Shown in pieces: positions 35,318-44,846 of a DNA stretch of 64,000 nucleotides. The first letter of the stretch is position 1, and each line of letters starts with the position of its first letter. The stretch is from Rhodoferax sediminis (GTDB lineage Bacteria; Pseudomonadota; Gammaproteobacteria; Burkholderiales; Burkholderiaceae_C): the NCBI RefSeq assembly GCF_006970865.1, contig NZ_CP035503.1, positions 124,001 to 188,000 on the forward strand. The letters are read 5' to 3'. The notes below the pieces were generated by a model. It had not been told where the DNA came from, made no database searches, and saw only the letters and a program-made list of their open reading frames with translations. The translations under genes and the position numbers were made by a program.

Positions 35318-37201
35318 ATGAACCGTTATCCGGTCTGGAAGTACGCGATCATCGTGATCGCACTCCTGGTGGGGGTGATCTACACCCTGCCCAATTTCTT
35401 TGGTGAGGCTCCGGCCGTGCAGGTGTCGTCGGCGAAGGCGGTTGTCAAGGTGGACGCCACCACGCAAGCCCGCATCGAAGACGCGCTCAAGGCGGCGAAC
35501 ATCACGGCTGACGCCATCACCGTTGATAGCAACTCCATCAAGGCCCGTTTCGACAGCACCGACATCCAGCTAGCGGCCAAGGACGCGATCCAGAAGGCCC
35601 TGATTCCCGATCCGTCGGATCCGGGCTATGTGGTTGCGCTGAACCTGCTGTCGCGCTCGCCGGCCTGGCTGACGGCCTTGCATGCGGAGCCGATGTACCT
35701 GGGGCTGGATCTGCGCGGCGGCGTGCACTTCATGCTGCAGGTGGACATGCAGGCGGCGCTGACCCAGAAAACCGAGTCCATGAGCGGGGATATCCGCACC
35801 CTGCTGCGCGAGAAGAACGTGCGCTACAGCGGCATTAACCGCAACGGAGTCGTGATCGAGATCAAGTTCCGTGACAACCAGACGCTGCAGGATGCGAAGA
35901 ACCTGATTGCCGACCAGTTTGCCGATCTGCAGATGGCGGACGCCCCTGACGGCATCGAGTACAAGCTCACGGCCTCCATCAAGCCCGAGGCGGTGCGGCG
36001 CATCCAGGAGCAGGCGCTCAAGCAGAACATGGTGACGCTGCACAACCGCATCAACGAACTCGGCGTGGCCGAGCCGGTGATCCAGCAGCAGGGGCTGGAC
36101 CGCATCGTGGTGCAGCTGCCCGGCGTGCAGGATACCGCCAAGGCCAAGGACATCCTCGGGCGCACCGCCACGCTGGAGGTGCGCATGGTGGACGAGGGCT
36201 CCGAGGCGCGCGCGGCCGAGACCGGCGCCGGCGCGGTGCCGTTTGGCGACGAACGCTACCTGGATTCCAACGGCCAGCCCGTCATCGTGAAGAAGCAGGT
36301 GATCCTGACCGGCGAGAACCTGACCGATGCGCAGGCCGGCTTCGACAGCCAGACACAGGAGCCCACCGTCAACCTCACGCTGGACTCCAAGGGCTCGCGC
36401 ATCTTCAAGGACGTGACGCGCGAGAACGTGGGCAAGCGCATGGCCATCATCCTGTTTGAAAAAGGCAAGGGCGAGGTGGTGACGGCGCCGGTGATCCGCA
36501 GTGAAATTGGCGGCGGGCGCGTGCAGATCTCCGGCCGCATGACCGCCGTGGAGGCCAACGACACCGCGCTCCTGCTGCGCGCCGGCTCGCTCGCCGCACC
36601 CATGGAAATCATCGAGGAGCGCACCATTGGCCCGAGTCTGGGCGCCGACAACATCACAAAGGGCTTTCATAGCGTGACCTGGGGCTTTGTGGTGATCGTC
36701 GCGTTCATGTGCGTGTACTACATGCTGTTCGGCGTGTTCTCCAGCCTGGCGCTGACCTTCAACCTGCTGCTGATCATCGCGGTGCTGTCGATGCTGCAGG
36801 CCACGCTGACGCTGCCCGGTATCGCGGCCATGGCATTTACCATGGGTATGGCGATTGACTCCAATGTGCTGATCAACGAGCGGGTGCGCGAGGAGTTGCG
36901 CGCGGGTGCCTCGCCGCAGGCTGCGATTCACACCGGCTACGACCGGGCCTGGGCGACGATTCTGGACTCCAACGTCACCACCCTGATTGCCGGGCTGGCG
37001 CTGCTGGCGTTTGGCTCCGGTCCGGTGCGCGGTTTTGCCGTGGTGCACTGCATCGGCATCCTGACCAGCCTGTTCTCATCGGTGTTCTTCTCGCGCGGCC
37101 TGGTGAATCTCTGGTACGGGCGCAAGAAAAAACTCAAGAGCGTGTCGATTGGTACGGTCTGGCGCCCGGCGGCAGAGACCGCCGTCGCCAAGGCGAAATA
37201 A
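35318..37201 (+). CDS. secD: Protein translocase subunit SecD
   Basis: SecD uses the proton gradient with SecF to pull proteins across the inner membrane after SecA. The 627-residue product has an N-terminal helix (about 8-25), the large periplasmic P1 domain, and a C-terminal block of five helices with GPSLGADNITKG, FTMGMAIDSNVLINERVREEL (the conserved D-x-N proton-path site) and the final FFSRGLVNLWYG. It lies 63 bp after yajC and 11 bp before secF. Confidence 0.96.
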   Translation: MNRYPVWKYAIIVIALLVGVIYTLPNFFGEAPAVQVSSAKAVVKVDATTQARIEDALKAANITADAITVDSNSIKARFDSTDIQLAAKDAIQKALIPDPSDPGYVVALNLLSRSPAWLTALHAEPMYLGLDLRGGVHFMLQVDMQAALTQKTESMSGDIRTLLREKNVRYSGINRNGVVIEIKFRDNQTLQDAKNLIADQFADLQMADAPDGIEYKLTASIKPEAVRRIQEQALKQNMVTLHNRINELGVAEPVIQQQGLDRIVVQLPGVQDTAKAKDILGRTATLEVRMVDEGSEARAAETGAGAVPFGDERYLDSNGQPVIVKKQVILTGENLTDAQAGFDSQTQEPTVNLTLDSKGSRIFKDVTRENVGKRMAIILFEKGKGEVVTAPVIRSEIGGGRVQISGRMTAVEANDTALLLRAGSLAAPMEIIEERTIGPSLGADNITKGFHSVTWGFVVIVAFMCVYYMLFGVFSSLALTFNLLLIIAVLSMLQATLTLPGIAAMAFTMGMAIDSNVLINERVREELRAGASPQAAIHTGYDRAWATILDSNVTTLIAGLALLAFGSGPVRGFAVVHCIGILTSLFSSVFFSRGLVNLWYGRKKKLKSVSIGTVWRPAAETAVAKAK

Positions 37202-37212
37202 GGGGCGGCACC

Positions 37213-38169
37213 ATGGAATTTTTCAAAATCCACAAGGACATCCCGTTCATGCGGTATGCCCTGTTATTCAACGTGGTCTCGGCGCTGGTTTTTGCGCTGG
37301 CAGTGTTTTTCCTGATCTCGCGCGGCCTGAACCTGTCGGTGGAGTTCACCGGCGGCACCGTGATGGAGGTCAGCTATGCGCAGCCGGCCGATCTGGCAAA
37401 GATCCGCAGTAGCACCGCGAAGCTGGGCTACTCCGACGTGCAGGTGCAGAACTTCGGCAACTCGCGCGATGTCATCATTCGCCTGTCGGTTGAAAAAGGT
37501 GTGACCTCGGCGCAACAGAGCGAGCAGGTCATCAAAGCCTTGAGGGCGGACGATCCTGCCGTGGTGATGCGCCGCACCGAGTTCGTCGGACCGCAGGTCG
37601 GCGAAGAACTGGTGACCGACGGTCTCAAGGCGCTGGGCACGGTGGTGATTGGCATCATGATTTACCTTGCCATGCGCTTCGAGTGGAAGTTCGCGGTGTC
37701 GGCGATCATCGCCAACCTGCACGACGTGGTCATCATCCTGGGCTTCTTCGCCTTCTTCCGCTGGGAGTTTTCGCTCTCGGTGCTGGCGGCGGTGCTGGCC
37801 GTGCTGGGCTACTCGGTGAATGAGTCGGTGGTGATTTTCGACCGGGTGCGCGAGGCCTTCCGGCGCTTTCGAAAGATGAATTCGACGCAGATCATCAACC
37901 ACGCCATTACCGCCAACATCAGCCGCACCATCATCACCCACGGCTCGACCCAGATGATGGTGCTGTCGATGCTGCTGTTCGGTGGCCAGACGCTGCACTA
38001 CTTTGCATTGGCGCTGACTGTGGGTATCCTGTTCGGTATTTACTCATCGGTATTCGTGGCCGCGGCGATTGCGATGGAGCTCGGCATCAAACGGGAAGAC
38101 ATGATCAAGACGCCGGTCCGCAAAGAGGGAGAAGATCCGAACGACCCGAATGCGGGAGCCCGGGTCTAG
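37213..38169 (+). CDS. secF: Protein translocase subunit SecF
   Basis: SecF forms a complex with SecD. The 318-residue product has six helices, the SecF signature LNLSVEFTGGTVMEV after helix 1, and the conserved VLGYSVNESVVIFDRVRE in helix 4, ending in the hydrophobic VGILFGIYSSVFVAAAIAMEL. The ATG at 37213 comes 11 bp after secD. The DUF1631 gene begins 6 bp after its stop, so these four genes may be one transcript. Confidence 0.96.
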   Translation: MEFFKIHKDIPFMRYALLFNVVSALVFALAVFFLISRGLNLSVEFTGGTVMEVSYAQPADLAKIRSSTAKLGYSDVQVQNFGNSRDVIIRLSVEKGVTSAQQSEQVIKALRADDPAVVMRRTEFVGPQVGEELVTDGLKALGTVVIGIMIYLAMRFEWKFAVSAIIANLHDVVIILGFFAFFRWEFSLSVLAAVLAVLGYSVNESVVIFDRVREAFRRFRKMNSTQIINHAITANISRTIITHGSTQMMVLSMLLFGGQTLHYFALALTVGILFGIYSSVFVAAAIAMELGIKREDMIKTPVRKEGEDPNDPNAGARV

Positions 38170-38175
38170 ACCAGT

Positions 38176-40536
38176 ATGGCTGTTGCGCGCCCGTCCACCC
38201 CTGATTCACTGCTGGCGCGCCAGGCGCGCCAGCAGTTTGTCGCCGAGGTGGGGGACGTTTTCGCCGAGATGGCCAGCGCGATTCAGGCGCGGCTGGAAAC
38301 GCTGGCCGATCAGGTCGGCAACCCCCGCAACATGCAGGAGCGGCGCGATGCGATGCTGGCGTTTCAGGAGCTGCGTCCGCGCTGGCAGGATGGTGTGCAG
38401 CAGGGCTGGCGCAAGACCCTGACGCCGGCCGTCGCTGTGGCGCGCGACATGCAGGCAACCCAATTGCTGTCGCTGGTCGGCAACGAAGAGGTCGAAAACA
38501 CCATCCTGGCGTCGCGTCTGGTTCAAGCCATCCTGGACAAGACCAGCTGGGAGCTGAACGACTTGCGTCTGCGCATCCAGCGGCTGGACGCCATGCAGGA
38601 AATGGACAGCCATGATGCCTTTCGCCCCGAAGTGCTGGCCGCCCTGGTGGTGCAGGAATGGAGCGCCTGCGGGCTGGATCGGGTGGCGTGGGCGCTGGTC
38701 GATGACGTGATCCGGCACCACCTGGTGGACCGCCTGATCGAGGCCTATCACCATGCCAACGAGTTCCTGATCCAGCGCGGCGTCATGCCCGAGATCGATC
38801 TCAAGCCGCTGGTCAAGCGCAATGCGGGCGGCCGGCTGGGGGCGCGCCGGAGCGCCGACGCTGCGAACACGGGCGGGGACACGCCAGCCGACACCACTGG
38901 CGGTCACTCCGAGGGGTCCGGCTTCACCGGAGGCGGGGGTGCGGGGGGCAGCGGCGGTGTTTCCGGGGGCAGCGGCGTGCCGCCGGTCGCAGGCCGCACC
39001 GGCGTGAGCCGTCTGGCCGACGAAACCCGCATGTTGACGGGCAGCACGCCGCTGGCGCGGGTGCGTATGCGTGCCCAGGGCGTGATCGGGCAGCTCAAGC
39101 GCCTGCTGAGCGACCGGGTCTCGGGCTACGACATGACGCGCCCGATGCAGGCCTCGCCGGCGCTGGCGCAGGCGATCTCGGACATCGAGGCCACGCAGCT
39201 GGCTGCGTATGAGGGCGTCGAGGTCAGTTACGACGCACCGGGCGTCGAGCAGGCGGTGCACCAGATTCGCGAGCGCACCGCCAGCCTCAAAAGCCGCGCA
39301 ACCAACGCCAACGAGAAGGCGACCATTGAAATCGTGGCGCTGATGTTCCAGAGCATCCTGGCCGAGGAGCGCATTCCGGCCAGCGTGCGCGTCTGGTTTG
39401 CCCGGCTGCAAATGCCGGTGCTGCGCGTGGCACTCGCCGAGCCCGAGTTCTTCGGCACGCTGCAGCATCCGGCGCGCCAGCTGATCGACCGCATGGGCTC
39501 GTGCGTCATGGGCTTCGATGCGCGCGCCATCGGCGGCAGCACGCTGGAGGCCGAGATCAAGCGGGTGGTGCAGGTCATCGAGCAATACCCCGAGACCGGA
39601 CGCCGGGTGTTCCAGCTGGTGCACGATGAATTCCAGAAATTCCTGGCCAAGTTCCTGACCGAAAAAGACGTCACACAGCGCGTCACCACGGTGGTGCAGC
39701 AGGTCGAGCAAAAGGAAACGCTGGCGATCCAGTACACCATCGAGATGCGCAACATGCTCAGCACCATGCCGGTGCGCGACGAGATTCGCGATTTCCTGTT
39801 CAAGGTCTGGGCCGAGGTGCTGGCACTGGCCGCCGTCAAGAACGGCCCGCAGCATGACGACACCCTGCTGCTCAAGCGTGCGGCGGTGGATCTGGTGTGG
39901 GCCGCCAGCGCCAAGCCCAACCGCAGCGACCGGGCCCGGGTGATCCAGGACTTGCCCAAGCTGCTGCAGCAGCTGCGCCAGGGCATGACCCAGCTCAATA
40001 TGGGCAAGCCCGTGCAGGAAGTTCACCTCAAGGTGATTGGCGATACGCTGGCCGACGCCTTCCTGTCCAAGACCGCCGCCATCCCGCAGGCGCAGATCGA
40101 CGACATGGCGCAGCGGCTGGCGAATCTGGAAGACTTTGTCACCGACGACGGCACCGGCGACCTGCCGTTCGATGCCGAAAGTCTCGAGATGATGCTGGGC
40201 ATCGACGCATCCAGCATCGACGTGGTGTCCGACGGCGGCTCGCGGCCCACCGATGCAATGCTGGGCTGGGCGCAGGAACTCGAGCTGGGAAGCTGGTTCA
40301 CGCTCGACCACAACAACAAGCTCAGCCAGGCCCAGTATGTCTGGCGCAGCGAGCGCAAGCAGCTGCACCTGTTTGCCTCGACCGACGGGCGCAGCTACCT
40401 GATCCAGGCGCGCCGGCTCGCGGCCTATCTGCAGGCCGGCCTGCTGGTGCCGACCGAGGAAGAGGCGCTGACGGTGCGCGCCACGCGCGAGGCGCTGGCC
40501 AAGCTCGATGCCAATCCCGAGCGGCTGCTGAACTGA
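38176..40536 (+). CDS. DUF1631 family protein
   Basis: The 786-residue protein is mostly helical, with a Gly-rich linker (about 235-270, GSGFTGGGGAGGSGG) between an N-terminal helical part and a long C-terminal part. It matches DUF1631, a betaproteobacterial family of unknown function sometimes annotated as thymidine phosphorylase without evidence. The C-terminal region has MLGWAQELELGSWFTLDHNNKLSQAQYVWRS, which resembles a PilZ-like beta segment that could bind c-di-GMP, but the RxxxR motif is not evident. It follows secF by 6 bp. Confidence 0.85.
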   Translation: MAVARPSTPDSLLARQARQQFVAEVGDVFAEMASAIQARLETLADQVGNPRNMQERRDAMLAFQELRPRWQDGVQQGWRKTLTPAVAVARDMQATQLLSLVGNEEVENTILASRLVQAILDKTSWELNDLRLRIQRLDAMQEMDSHDAFRPEVLAALVVQEWSACGLDRVAWALVDDVIRHHLVDRLIEAYHHANEFLIQRGVMPEIDLKPLVKRNAGGRLGARRSADAANTGGDTPADTTGGHSEGSGFTGGGGAGGSGGVSGGSGVPPVAGRTGVSRLADETRMLTGSTPLARVRMRAQGVIGQLKRLLSDRVSGYDMTRPMQASPALAQAISDIEATQLAAYEGVEVSYDAPGVEQAVHQIRERTASLKSRATNANEKATIEIVALMFQSILAEERIPASVRVWFARLQMPVLRVALAEPEFFGTLQHPARQLIDRMGSCVMGFDARAIGGSTLEAEIKRVVQVIEQYPETGRRVFQLVHDEFQKFLAKFLTEKDVTQRVTTVVQQVEQKETLAIQYTIEMRNMLSTMPVRDEIRDFLFKVWAEVLALAAVKNGPQHDDTLLLKRAAVDLVWAASAKPNRSDRARVIQDLPKLLQQLRQGMTQLNMGKPVQEVHLKVIGDTLADAFLSKTAAIPQAQIDDMAQRLANLEDFVTDDGTGDLPFDAESLEMMLGIDASSIDVVSDGGSRPTDAMLGWAQELELGSWFTLDHNNKLSQAQYVWRSERKQLHLFASTDGRSYLIQARRLAAYLQAGLLVPTEEEALTVRATREALAKLDANPERLLN

Positions 40537-40549
40537 AAAAGCGACTGCT

Positions 40550-41029
40550 CTAGTGCGCCAACCGGCCCGACGCGTCGTCGCACAGTTCGTCGAGCACCAG
40601 CGAGTCGGGCTCCTCGCCAAAACGCCAATACACCATCAGCACGATGATCTTGAGATCGTCAAGCGAGACCGGGTCGCCGGGCGCGGCCATCGCGCGATCC
40701 AGCACGATTTCGCGCATGGGCGCGGGCAGCACCCCCGACGATTCGAGAAAACTGATGAATCCCAGGCATTGCGCGCCCAGATGGTCCTGCTCGGCCACCG
40801 AGTACACGCGCATGCTGATGGGCGACTGGCGCGGGGCGGCGGGCTCGGCCACCGGGGCCATCTGCGTGTCCTGGGCGGCCAGATTCAGTCCATCGAGCCA
40901 GACCAAGGCCTGGGCGATCTCGTCTTCCTCGAAGCCGACGATGCTCAGCTTGCGCCCGAGCTGCTGCAGCTCGGGGCACGCATCGCCTCGCCAGTAGTTT
41001 TCGTAGACGAACACGAGCACTTCAAACAT
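40550..41029 (-). CDS. smg: Smg protein (DUF494)
   Basis: The 159-residue protein matches Smg/DUF494: MFEVLVFVYENYWRGDACPE at the start and VLMVYWRFGEEPDSLVLDELCDD at the end. Its function is unknown; it is conserved in proteobacteria next to dprA, as here. It lies 43 bp downstream of dprA on the same strand and converges on the DUF1631 gene with 13 bp between stops. Confidence 0.92.
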   Translation of the reverse strand: MFEVLVFVYENYWRGDACPELQQLGRKLSIVGFEEDEIAQALVWLDGLNLAAQDTQMAPVAEPAAPRQSPISMRVYSVAEQDHLGAQCLGFISFLESSGVLPAPMREIVLDRAMAAPGDPVSLDDLKIIVLMVYWRFGEEPDSLVLDELCDDASGRLAH

Positions 41030-41072
41030 GGCCCCAATATAGCGCAGAAGCCTGGCGGGCGTGGGGGGCCTT

Positions 41073-42275
41073 TCAAGCCCGGCCCATGCGCTGGAACAGG
41101 CCGCCGGGCAGCCGCGCCACTTGGCCATCGAGCTCCAGCTCGAGCAGTTGAGCCTGCAACTGTGCCGTCGCCAGCCCGGTGCGGGCTTGCAGGGCGTCCA
41201 GGCTGACCGGGTCGTAACCCATCTGTTTGAGCAGGCTTTGTTGCGAGGGATCTTGGCTCTCAGCCCCCGTATCGTCTGTGACGGGCGCCATGTTGTTGAC
41301 AGCATCCGGGAGCCGGAGTTCTTCAAGCACGTCCTGCGCCGTCTCGACCAGCTTGGCACCCTGCCGGATCAGTGCGTGGCAGCCGCGCGACTGGGTGGAG
41401 GCAATCGAGCCGGGGATGGCAAACACCTCCTTGCCCTGCTCGGCGGCGAGCCGGGCGGTGATCAGCGAGCCCGATTGCAGCGCCGCTTCCACCACCAGGG
41501 TGCCCTGCGCCAGCCCGGCCAGAATGCGGTTGCGCCTGGGGAAGTTGGCCGCCAGCGGCGGCGTGCCGATCGGGAACTCGCTGATGATCAAGCCGTGGCG
41601 CGCAATCCGGTGCGCCAGTTCCAGATGCCTTTTGGGATAGACGCGGTCCAGTCCGGTGCCGACCACCGCCACGGTGGCCAGCCGCTGGCCTCCCACTGCA
41701 GCGCCCTCCAGCGCGCCCAGGTGCGCCTGGCCGTCGACTCCCAGCGCCAGCCCCGAGATCACCGTCAGGCCCGCTTCGCTGAAGGCCCGGGCAAACTGGC
41801 GCGCGTGGACGGCCCCCTGCGGCGTCGGGTTGCGGCTGCCGACGATGGCCAGGCTGCGCCGCAAATCATTTGCTATTAAATGAGGAGCTGCCTGTTCAGG
41901 CCCTGTAGGGGCTGCACCCTGATTCTCCTTAAAACTTCCGGCGCCGAGCAGGTACAGCATCAGCGGCGGATCTTCGATGGTCAGCAGCGAGTCCGGATAG
42001 TCCGCGTCGCCCAGCGCCAGCACCCGGCGCTGCGTGCCCGGCGCCGCCTCGTGCAGCCATTGCCAGGTGGCGTCGAGTTGGGCGGCCAGCTCGGGCGGCT
42101 CGGCCAGCAGCGCACTGGCCTGGGTGGCGCTGACGATCTGGCGCAGCGCCGTGGCGGACTGGCCGAACACGGCCTGCGGCAACCCGAAGGCGGCCAGCAG
42201 CTTGCGCGCGCTGGCGTTGCCCACGCCGGGGGTCAGTGTGAGCCTGAGCCAGGCGGCGAGTTCGTCGCGCTCCAT
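41073..42275 (-). CDS. dprA: DNA-processing protein DprA
   Basis: DprA binds incoming single-stranded DNA and loads RecA during natural transformation. The 400-residue product has an N-terminal SAM-like domain, the Rossmann core (IVGSRNPTPQGAVHARQFARAFSEAGLTVISGLALGVDGQAHLGAL ... VVGTGLDRVYP ... SGSLITARLAAEQGKEVFAIPG) and a C-terminal winged helix (about 335-395). Residues 114-135 (SFKENQGAAPTGPEQAAPHLIA), just before the core, are translated from a copy of the dispersed 55-bp element. It is intact. Confidence 0.94.
   Translation of the reverse strand: MERDELAAWLRLTLTPGVGNASARKLLAAFGLPQAVFGQSATALRQIVSATQASALLAEPPELAAQLDATWQWLHEAAPGTQRRVLALGDADYPDSLLTIEDPPLMLYLLGAGSFKENQGAAPTGPEQAAPHLIANDLRRSLAIVGSRNPTPQGAVHARQFARAFSEAGLTVISGLALGVDGQAHLGALEGAAVGGQRLATVAVVGTGLDRVYPKRHLELAHRIARHGLIISEFPIGTPPLAANFPRRNRILAGLAQGTLVVEAALQSGSLITARLAAEQGKEVFAIPGSIASTQSRGCHALIRQGAKLVETAQDVLEELRLPDAVNNMAPVTDDTGAESQDPSQQSLLKQMGYDPVSLDALQARTGLATAQLQAQLLELELDGQVARLPGGLFQRMGRA
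41872..41930 (+). repeat. Dispersed 55-bp element, copy in dprA
   Basis: On the plus strand: GCTATTAAATGAGGAGCTGC, then GGCCCTGTAGGGGCTG, then CACCCTGATTCTCC. It lies antisense to dprA and is translated in full without a stop, in a linker before the Rossmann domain. GC content is visibly lower than the flanks. Confidence 0.65.
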
Positions 42276-42332
42276 GGGCGTGGCGGCCGATCAGGCCGCA
42301 GGCGTGGTGGCGCGGGCGAGCGCAGGCATGCC

Positions 42333-43586
42333 CTAGCGCGGATTCACGACGCGGTCGCCGACCTTCACGCCGTCGGTGATCTCCAGGATCAGCGCGTAGG
42401 ACAGCTTCTCGAACGGGCGGAACACCATCAGCAGGCCGTTGCGTTCATCGGGCAGTTTGATGTGCGCCCTGGCCGGGTCGGTCGGGTCCACCAGGCGCTG
42501 GCCGTCTTTCACGATGGCCAGCACGTCGCCGCTCTCGATGCCGTCACTGGTGCCGCGGTTGATCACCACCACCTGGTTTTGCGCCGCATTCACCACGGCA
42601 CTGCCGTACACCGACACAATGCGCCCTTTGACCTCGCCCTGCGGGGCATGCGGCGTGTAGCTGAGGAATTGGCGCGGCGGCTCGGGCAGCAGGCGGTCGC
42701 CGACGCGAATTTCTTCCTTGGCGGAGACGATGTCGATGGTGGCCGGCACGATCTCGGCCTGCGACTTGCCGTCGACGCCATCGTCGGTGGAGGTCGATTC
42801 GCCGCGCACGAGACGCGCCTTGCCCAGGTATTGCGCCTCGTAGCCGAGCACCGTGCCGGTGTCCGGATCCTTCAAAGGCGTGGCGTTGCGAAACACCCGG
42901 AATTCGGACGCCTTGCCCGGGTCGTCCTTCAAGGGGGCGCTGGCATCGCCGCGCGCATAGGCGCGGTCGCCGCGCGTCAGCAGCACGCGGTTTTCCTGGG
43001 TCGCGACGATGCGGGGCGCGTGCGCCAGGCCGTTTTCATCCACGATGATGGGCTCTGCCAGGAATGGCTCGATCAGGTCCGAGCGCAGCGTGGGCAGCGC
43101 GTTGCCGGCCAGCGTCTCGTAGCGGGTGTGCGGTGACAGGCGCACCGTATCCATGGCGGAGCCGCGGCCGGCCGGGCCTGTGCGCAGCCGGGCCCGGCCA
43201 TTGGACTTGTCCAGATACAGGTTCTGGCCGGGATAGATGAGGTTCGGGTTGCGGATTTCCTGCAGGTTCATGCCCCACAGCTCGGGCCAGCGCCACGGGC
43301 GCTTGAGGTACAGGCCCGAGATGGCCCACAAGGTGTCGCCGCGTTTCACGGTGTAGCTGTCGGGCGCATTGGGTGCGAGCTCGCCAATCGGCACGCCGGC
43401 TTGCGCGACCTGCTGGGCCGTGGCGCGCTGCGCGGGGGTGACCGGGTAATTCTGGGTCTGGGCCTGCGCGGGCGCTGCGAGCCACAGGCTTGCGAGGGCG
43501 GTGAGGGCCAGCAGAGGGGTCCGGACTGTGAGTGTGGTGGTTGCCGTGTTCGTTCCCGCCATCATGTGTTTCATATTTTTCTGCAT
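42333..43586 (-). CDS. LysM domain-containing secreted protein
   Basis: The 417-residue protein has an N-terminal signal (about 5-40, ending AAPAQA-Q) and one LysM peptidoglycan-binding domain near residues 77-125 (SYTVKRGDTLWAISGLYLKRPWRWPELWGMN ... PNLIYPGQNLYL). The rest is a beta-rich region of unknown role (for example RIVSVYGSAVVNAAQNQVVVINRGTSDGIESGDVLAI). Such LysM proteins commonly lie between dprA and def in betaproteobacteria. Several in-frame ATGs (43586, 43574, 43565, 43562) are possible starts. Confidence 0.85.
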   Translation of the reverse strand: MQKNMKHMMAGTNTATTTLTVRTPLLALTALASLWLAAPAQAQTQNYPVTPAQRATAQQVAQAGVPIGELAPNAPDSYTVKRGDTLWAISGLYLKRPWRWPELWGMNLQEIRNPNLIYPGQNLYLDKSNGRARLRTGPAGRGSAMDTVRLSPHTRYETLAGNALPTLRSDLIEPFLAEPIIVDENGLAHAPRIVATQENRVLLTRGDRAYARGDASAPLKDDPGKASEFRVFRNATPLKDPDTGTVLGYEAQYLGKARLVRGESTSTDDGVDGKSQAEIVPATIDIVSAKEEIRVGDRLLPEPPRQFLSYTPHAPQGEVKGRIVSVYGSAVVNAAQNQVVVINRGTSDGIESGDVLAIVKDGQRLVDPTDPARAHIKLPDERNGLLMVFRPFEKLSYALILEITDGVKVGDRVVNPR

Positions 43587-43767
43587 CACGGACGCCGCAA
43601 AGGAGACTGAATCGGGCCGTCTGCGCGTGGCAGAAAACCCGGCGAAAATCTTGATAAATCGCGGTTGATTCTGCACTCAAGCCCTTGATTGGGCAACGTT
43701 TATTGGCTTTTGCGACGGCCGGCGGCGGCAAAAGTAGCGAAAATAGCGACACCTATTTTGAGATTCC

Positions 43768-44280
43768 ATGGCTTTACTTCCCATTCTCTGTTACCCCGAC
43801 GCCCGGCTGCACACGGTGGCCAAGCCGGTGCGCGCGGTCGATGCGCGCATCAAGACCCTGATCGCCGACATGCTGCAGACCATGTACGAGGCGCAGGGCG
43901 TCGGCCTGGCCGCCACGCAGGTGGACGTGCACGAGCGCCTGATCGTGATGGATGTGTCGGACGAGCGCGACCAGCCGCTGGTGCTGATCAACCCCGAAAT
44001 CATCTGGGCCAGCGCCGAGCGCCATGTCAGCGACGAGGGCTGCCTGTCGGTGCCCGGCATCTACGACGGCGTGGAGCGCGCGGCCGCCGTGACGGTGACG
44101 GCGCTCGACGATGCGGGTGAGTTGCGCACCCTCGAGGCCGAGGGCATGCTGGCTGTGTGCATCCAGCACGAGATGGACCACCTGGTGGGCAAGGTGTTTG
44201 TCGAATATCTGTCGCCGCTCAAGCGGAACCGGATCAAGACCAAGATGCTCAAAGCCAGACGCGAAGCGGAAAAGGTCTGA
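43768..44280 (+). CDS. def: Peptide deformylase
   Basis: Def removes the formyl group from the N-terminal methionine of new proteins. The 170-residue product has the three motifs: GVGLAATQV (about 45-53), EGCLSVPG (about 91-98, with the metal Cys) and QHEMDHLVG (about 133-141, HExxH). It is divergent from the LysM gene. The fmt gene, the enzyme that adds the formyl group, follows after one short lipoprotein gene. Confidence 0.96.
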   Translation: MALLPILCYPDARLHTVAKPVRAVDARIKTLIADMLQTMYEAQGVGLAATQVDVHERLIVMDVSDERDQPLVLINPEIIWASAERHVSDEGCLSVPGIYDGVERAAAVTVTALDDAGELRTLEAEGMLAVCIQHEMDHLVGKVFVEYLSPLKRNRIKTKMLKARREAEKV

Positions 44281-44314
44281 TCTGCGGCGCGCATCCGTTT
44301 CACAGGAGACGCTC

Positions 44315-44797
44315 ATGCCAGTGTGCAAACCAGTGCTGTCGGTGGCGGCCGGGCTGCTGCTGGCGGGTTGCGCCGTCTTTTCACCCGTGCAGCCCGGCAT
44401 GAGCCGGGCCGAGGTGTTGTCGCGCCTGGGGACGCCGACGGCGGTGGTGGCGCTGCCGGCCGGCGAGCGCCTGCAGTACTCGAGCCAGCCGTTTGGCCAG
44501 ACCGCCACCATGGTGGACCTCGATGCCTCGGGCCATGTGCTGCGGGAGCGCCAGGTCCTGACGGCGGCCGAGTTCGCCAGGATCCAGCCCGGCTGGAGCC
44601 GTGCCGACGTGCTGCGCGAATTTGGCCACCCGGCAAGGATCGATCGCGTGTACAGCTGGGATGGCGATGTCTGGACCTATCGCTGGCGCGCCGACGGCGA
44701 CATGTTCTACTGGGTCTACTTTGACCCCGCCGGCCAGGTCGCGCGCACCCAGCAGGGCATGGAGTTCCTCAACGCGCCCAACGACAACAAACAATAG
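44315..44797 (+). CDS. Lipoprotein with two BamE-like repeats
   Basis: The 160-residue product has a lipoprotein signal with lipobox LLAGC near residue 19. Two similar units follow: VQPGMSRAEVLSRLGTPTAV (about 24-43) and IQPGWSRADVLREFGHPARIDRV (about 93-115), each the start of a BamE/SmpA-type fold. A single BamE has one such unit, so this is a tandem relative, not necessarily the BAM complex subunit. A good ribosome binding site (CACAGGAGACGCTC) precedes ATG 44315. It lies between def and fmt. Confidence 0.75.
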   Translation: MPVCKPVLSVAAGLLLAGCAVFSPVQPGMSRAEVLSRLGTPTAVVALPAGERLQYSSQPFGQTATMVDLDASGHVLRERQVLTAAEFARIQPGWSRADVLREFGHPARIDRVYSWDGDVWTYRWRADGDMFYWVYFDPAGQVARTQQGMEFLNAPNDNKQ

Positions 44798-44846
44798 CCT
44801 GGAGCCCGCCGTGCGCGGCGGCCCAACCCACCCGACGTTCTGACCG

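Noticed and set aside
38206..40620. 804-codon minus-strand open frame opposite the DUF1631 gene
   Set aside because: Antisense shadow with biased composition and no start signal.
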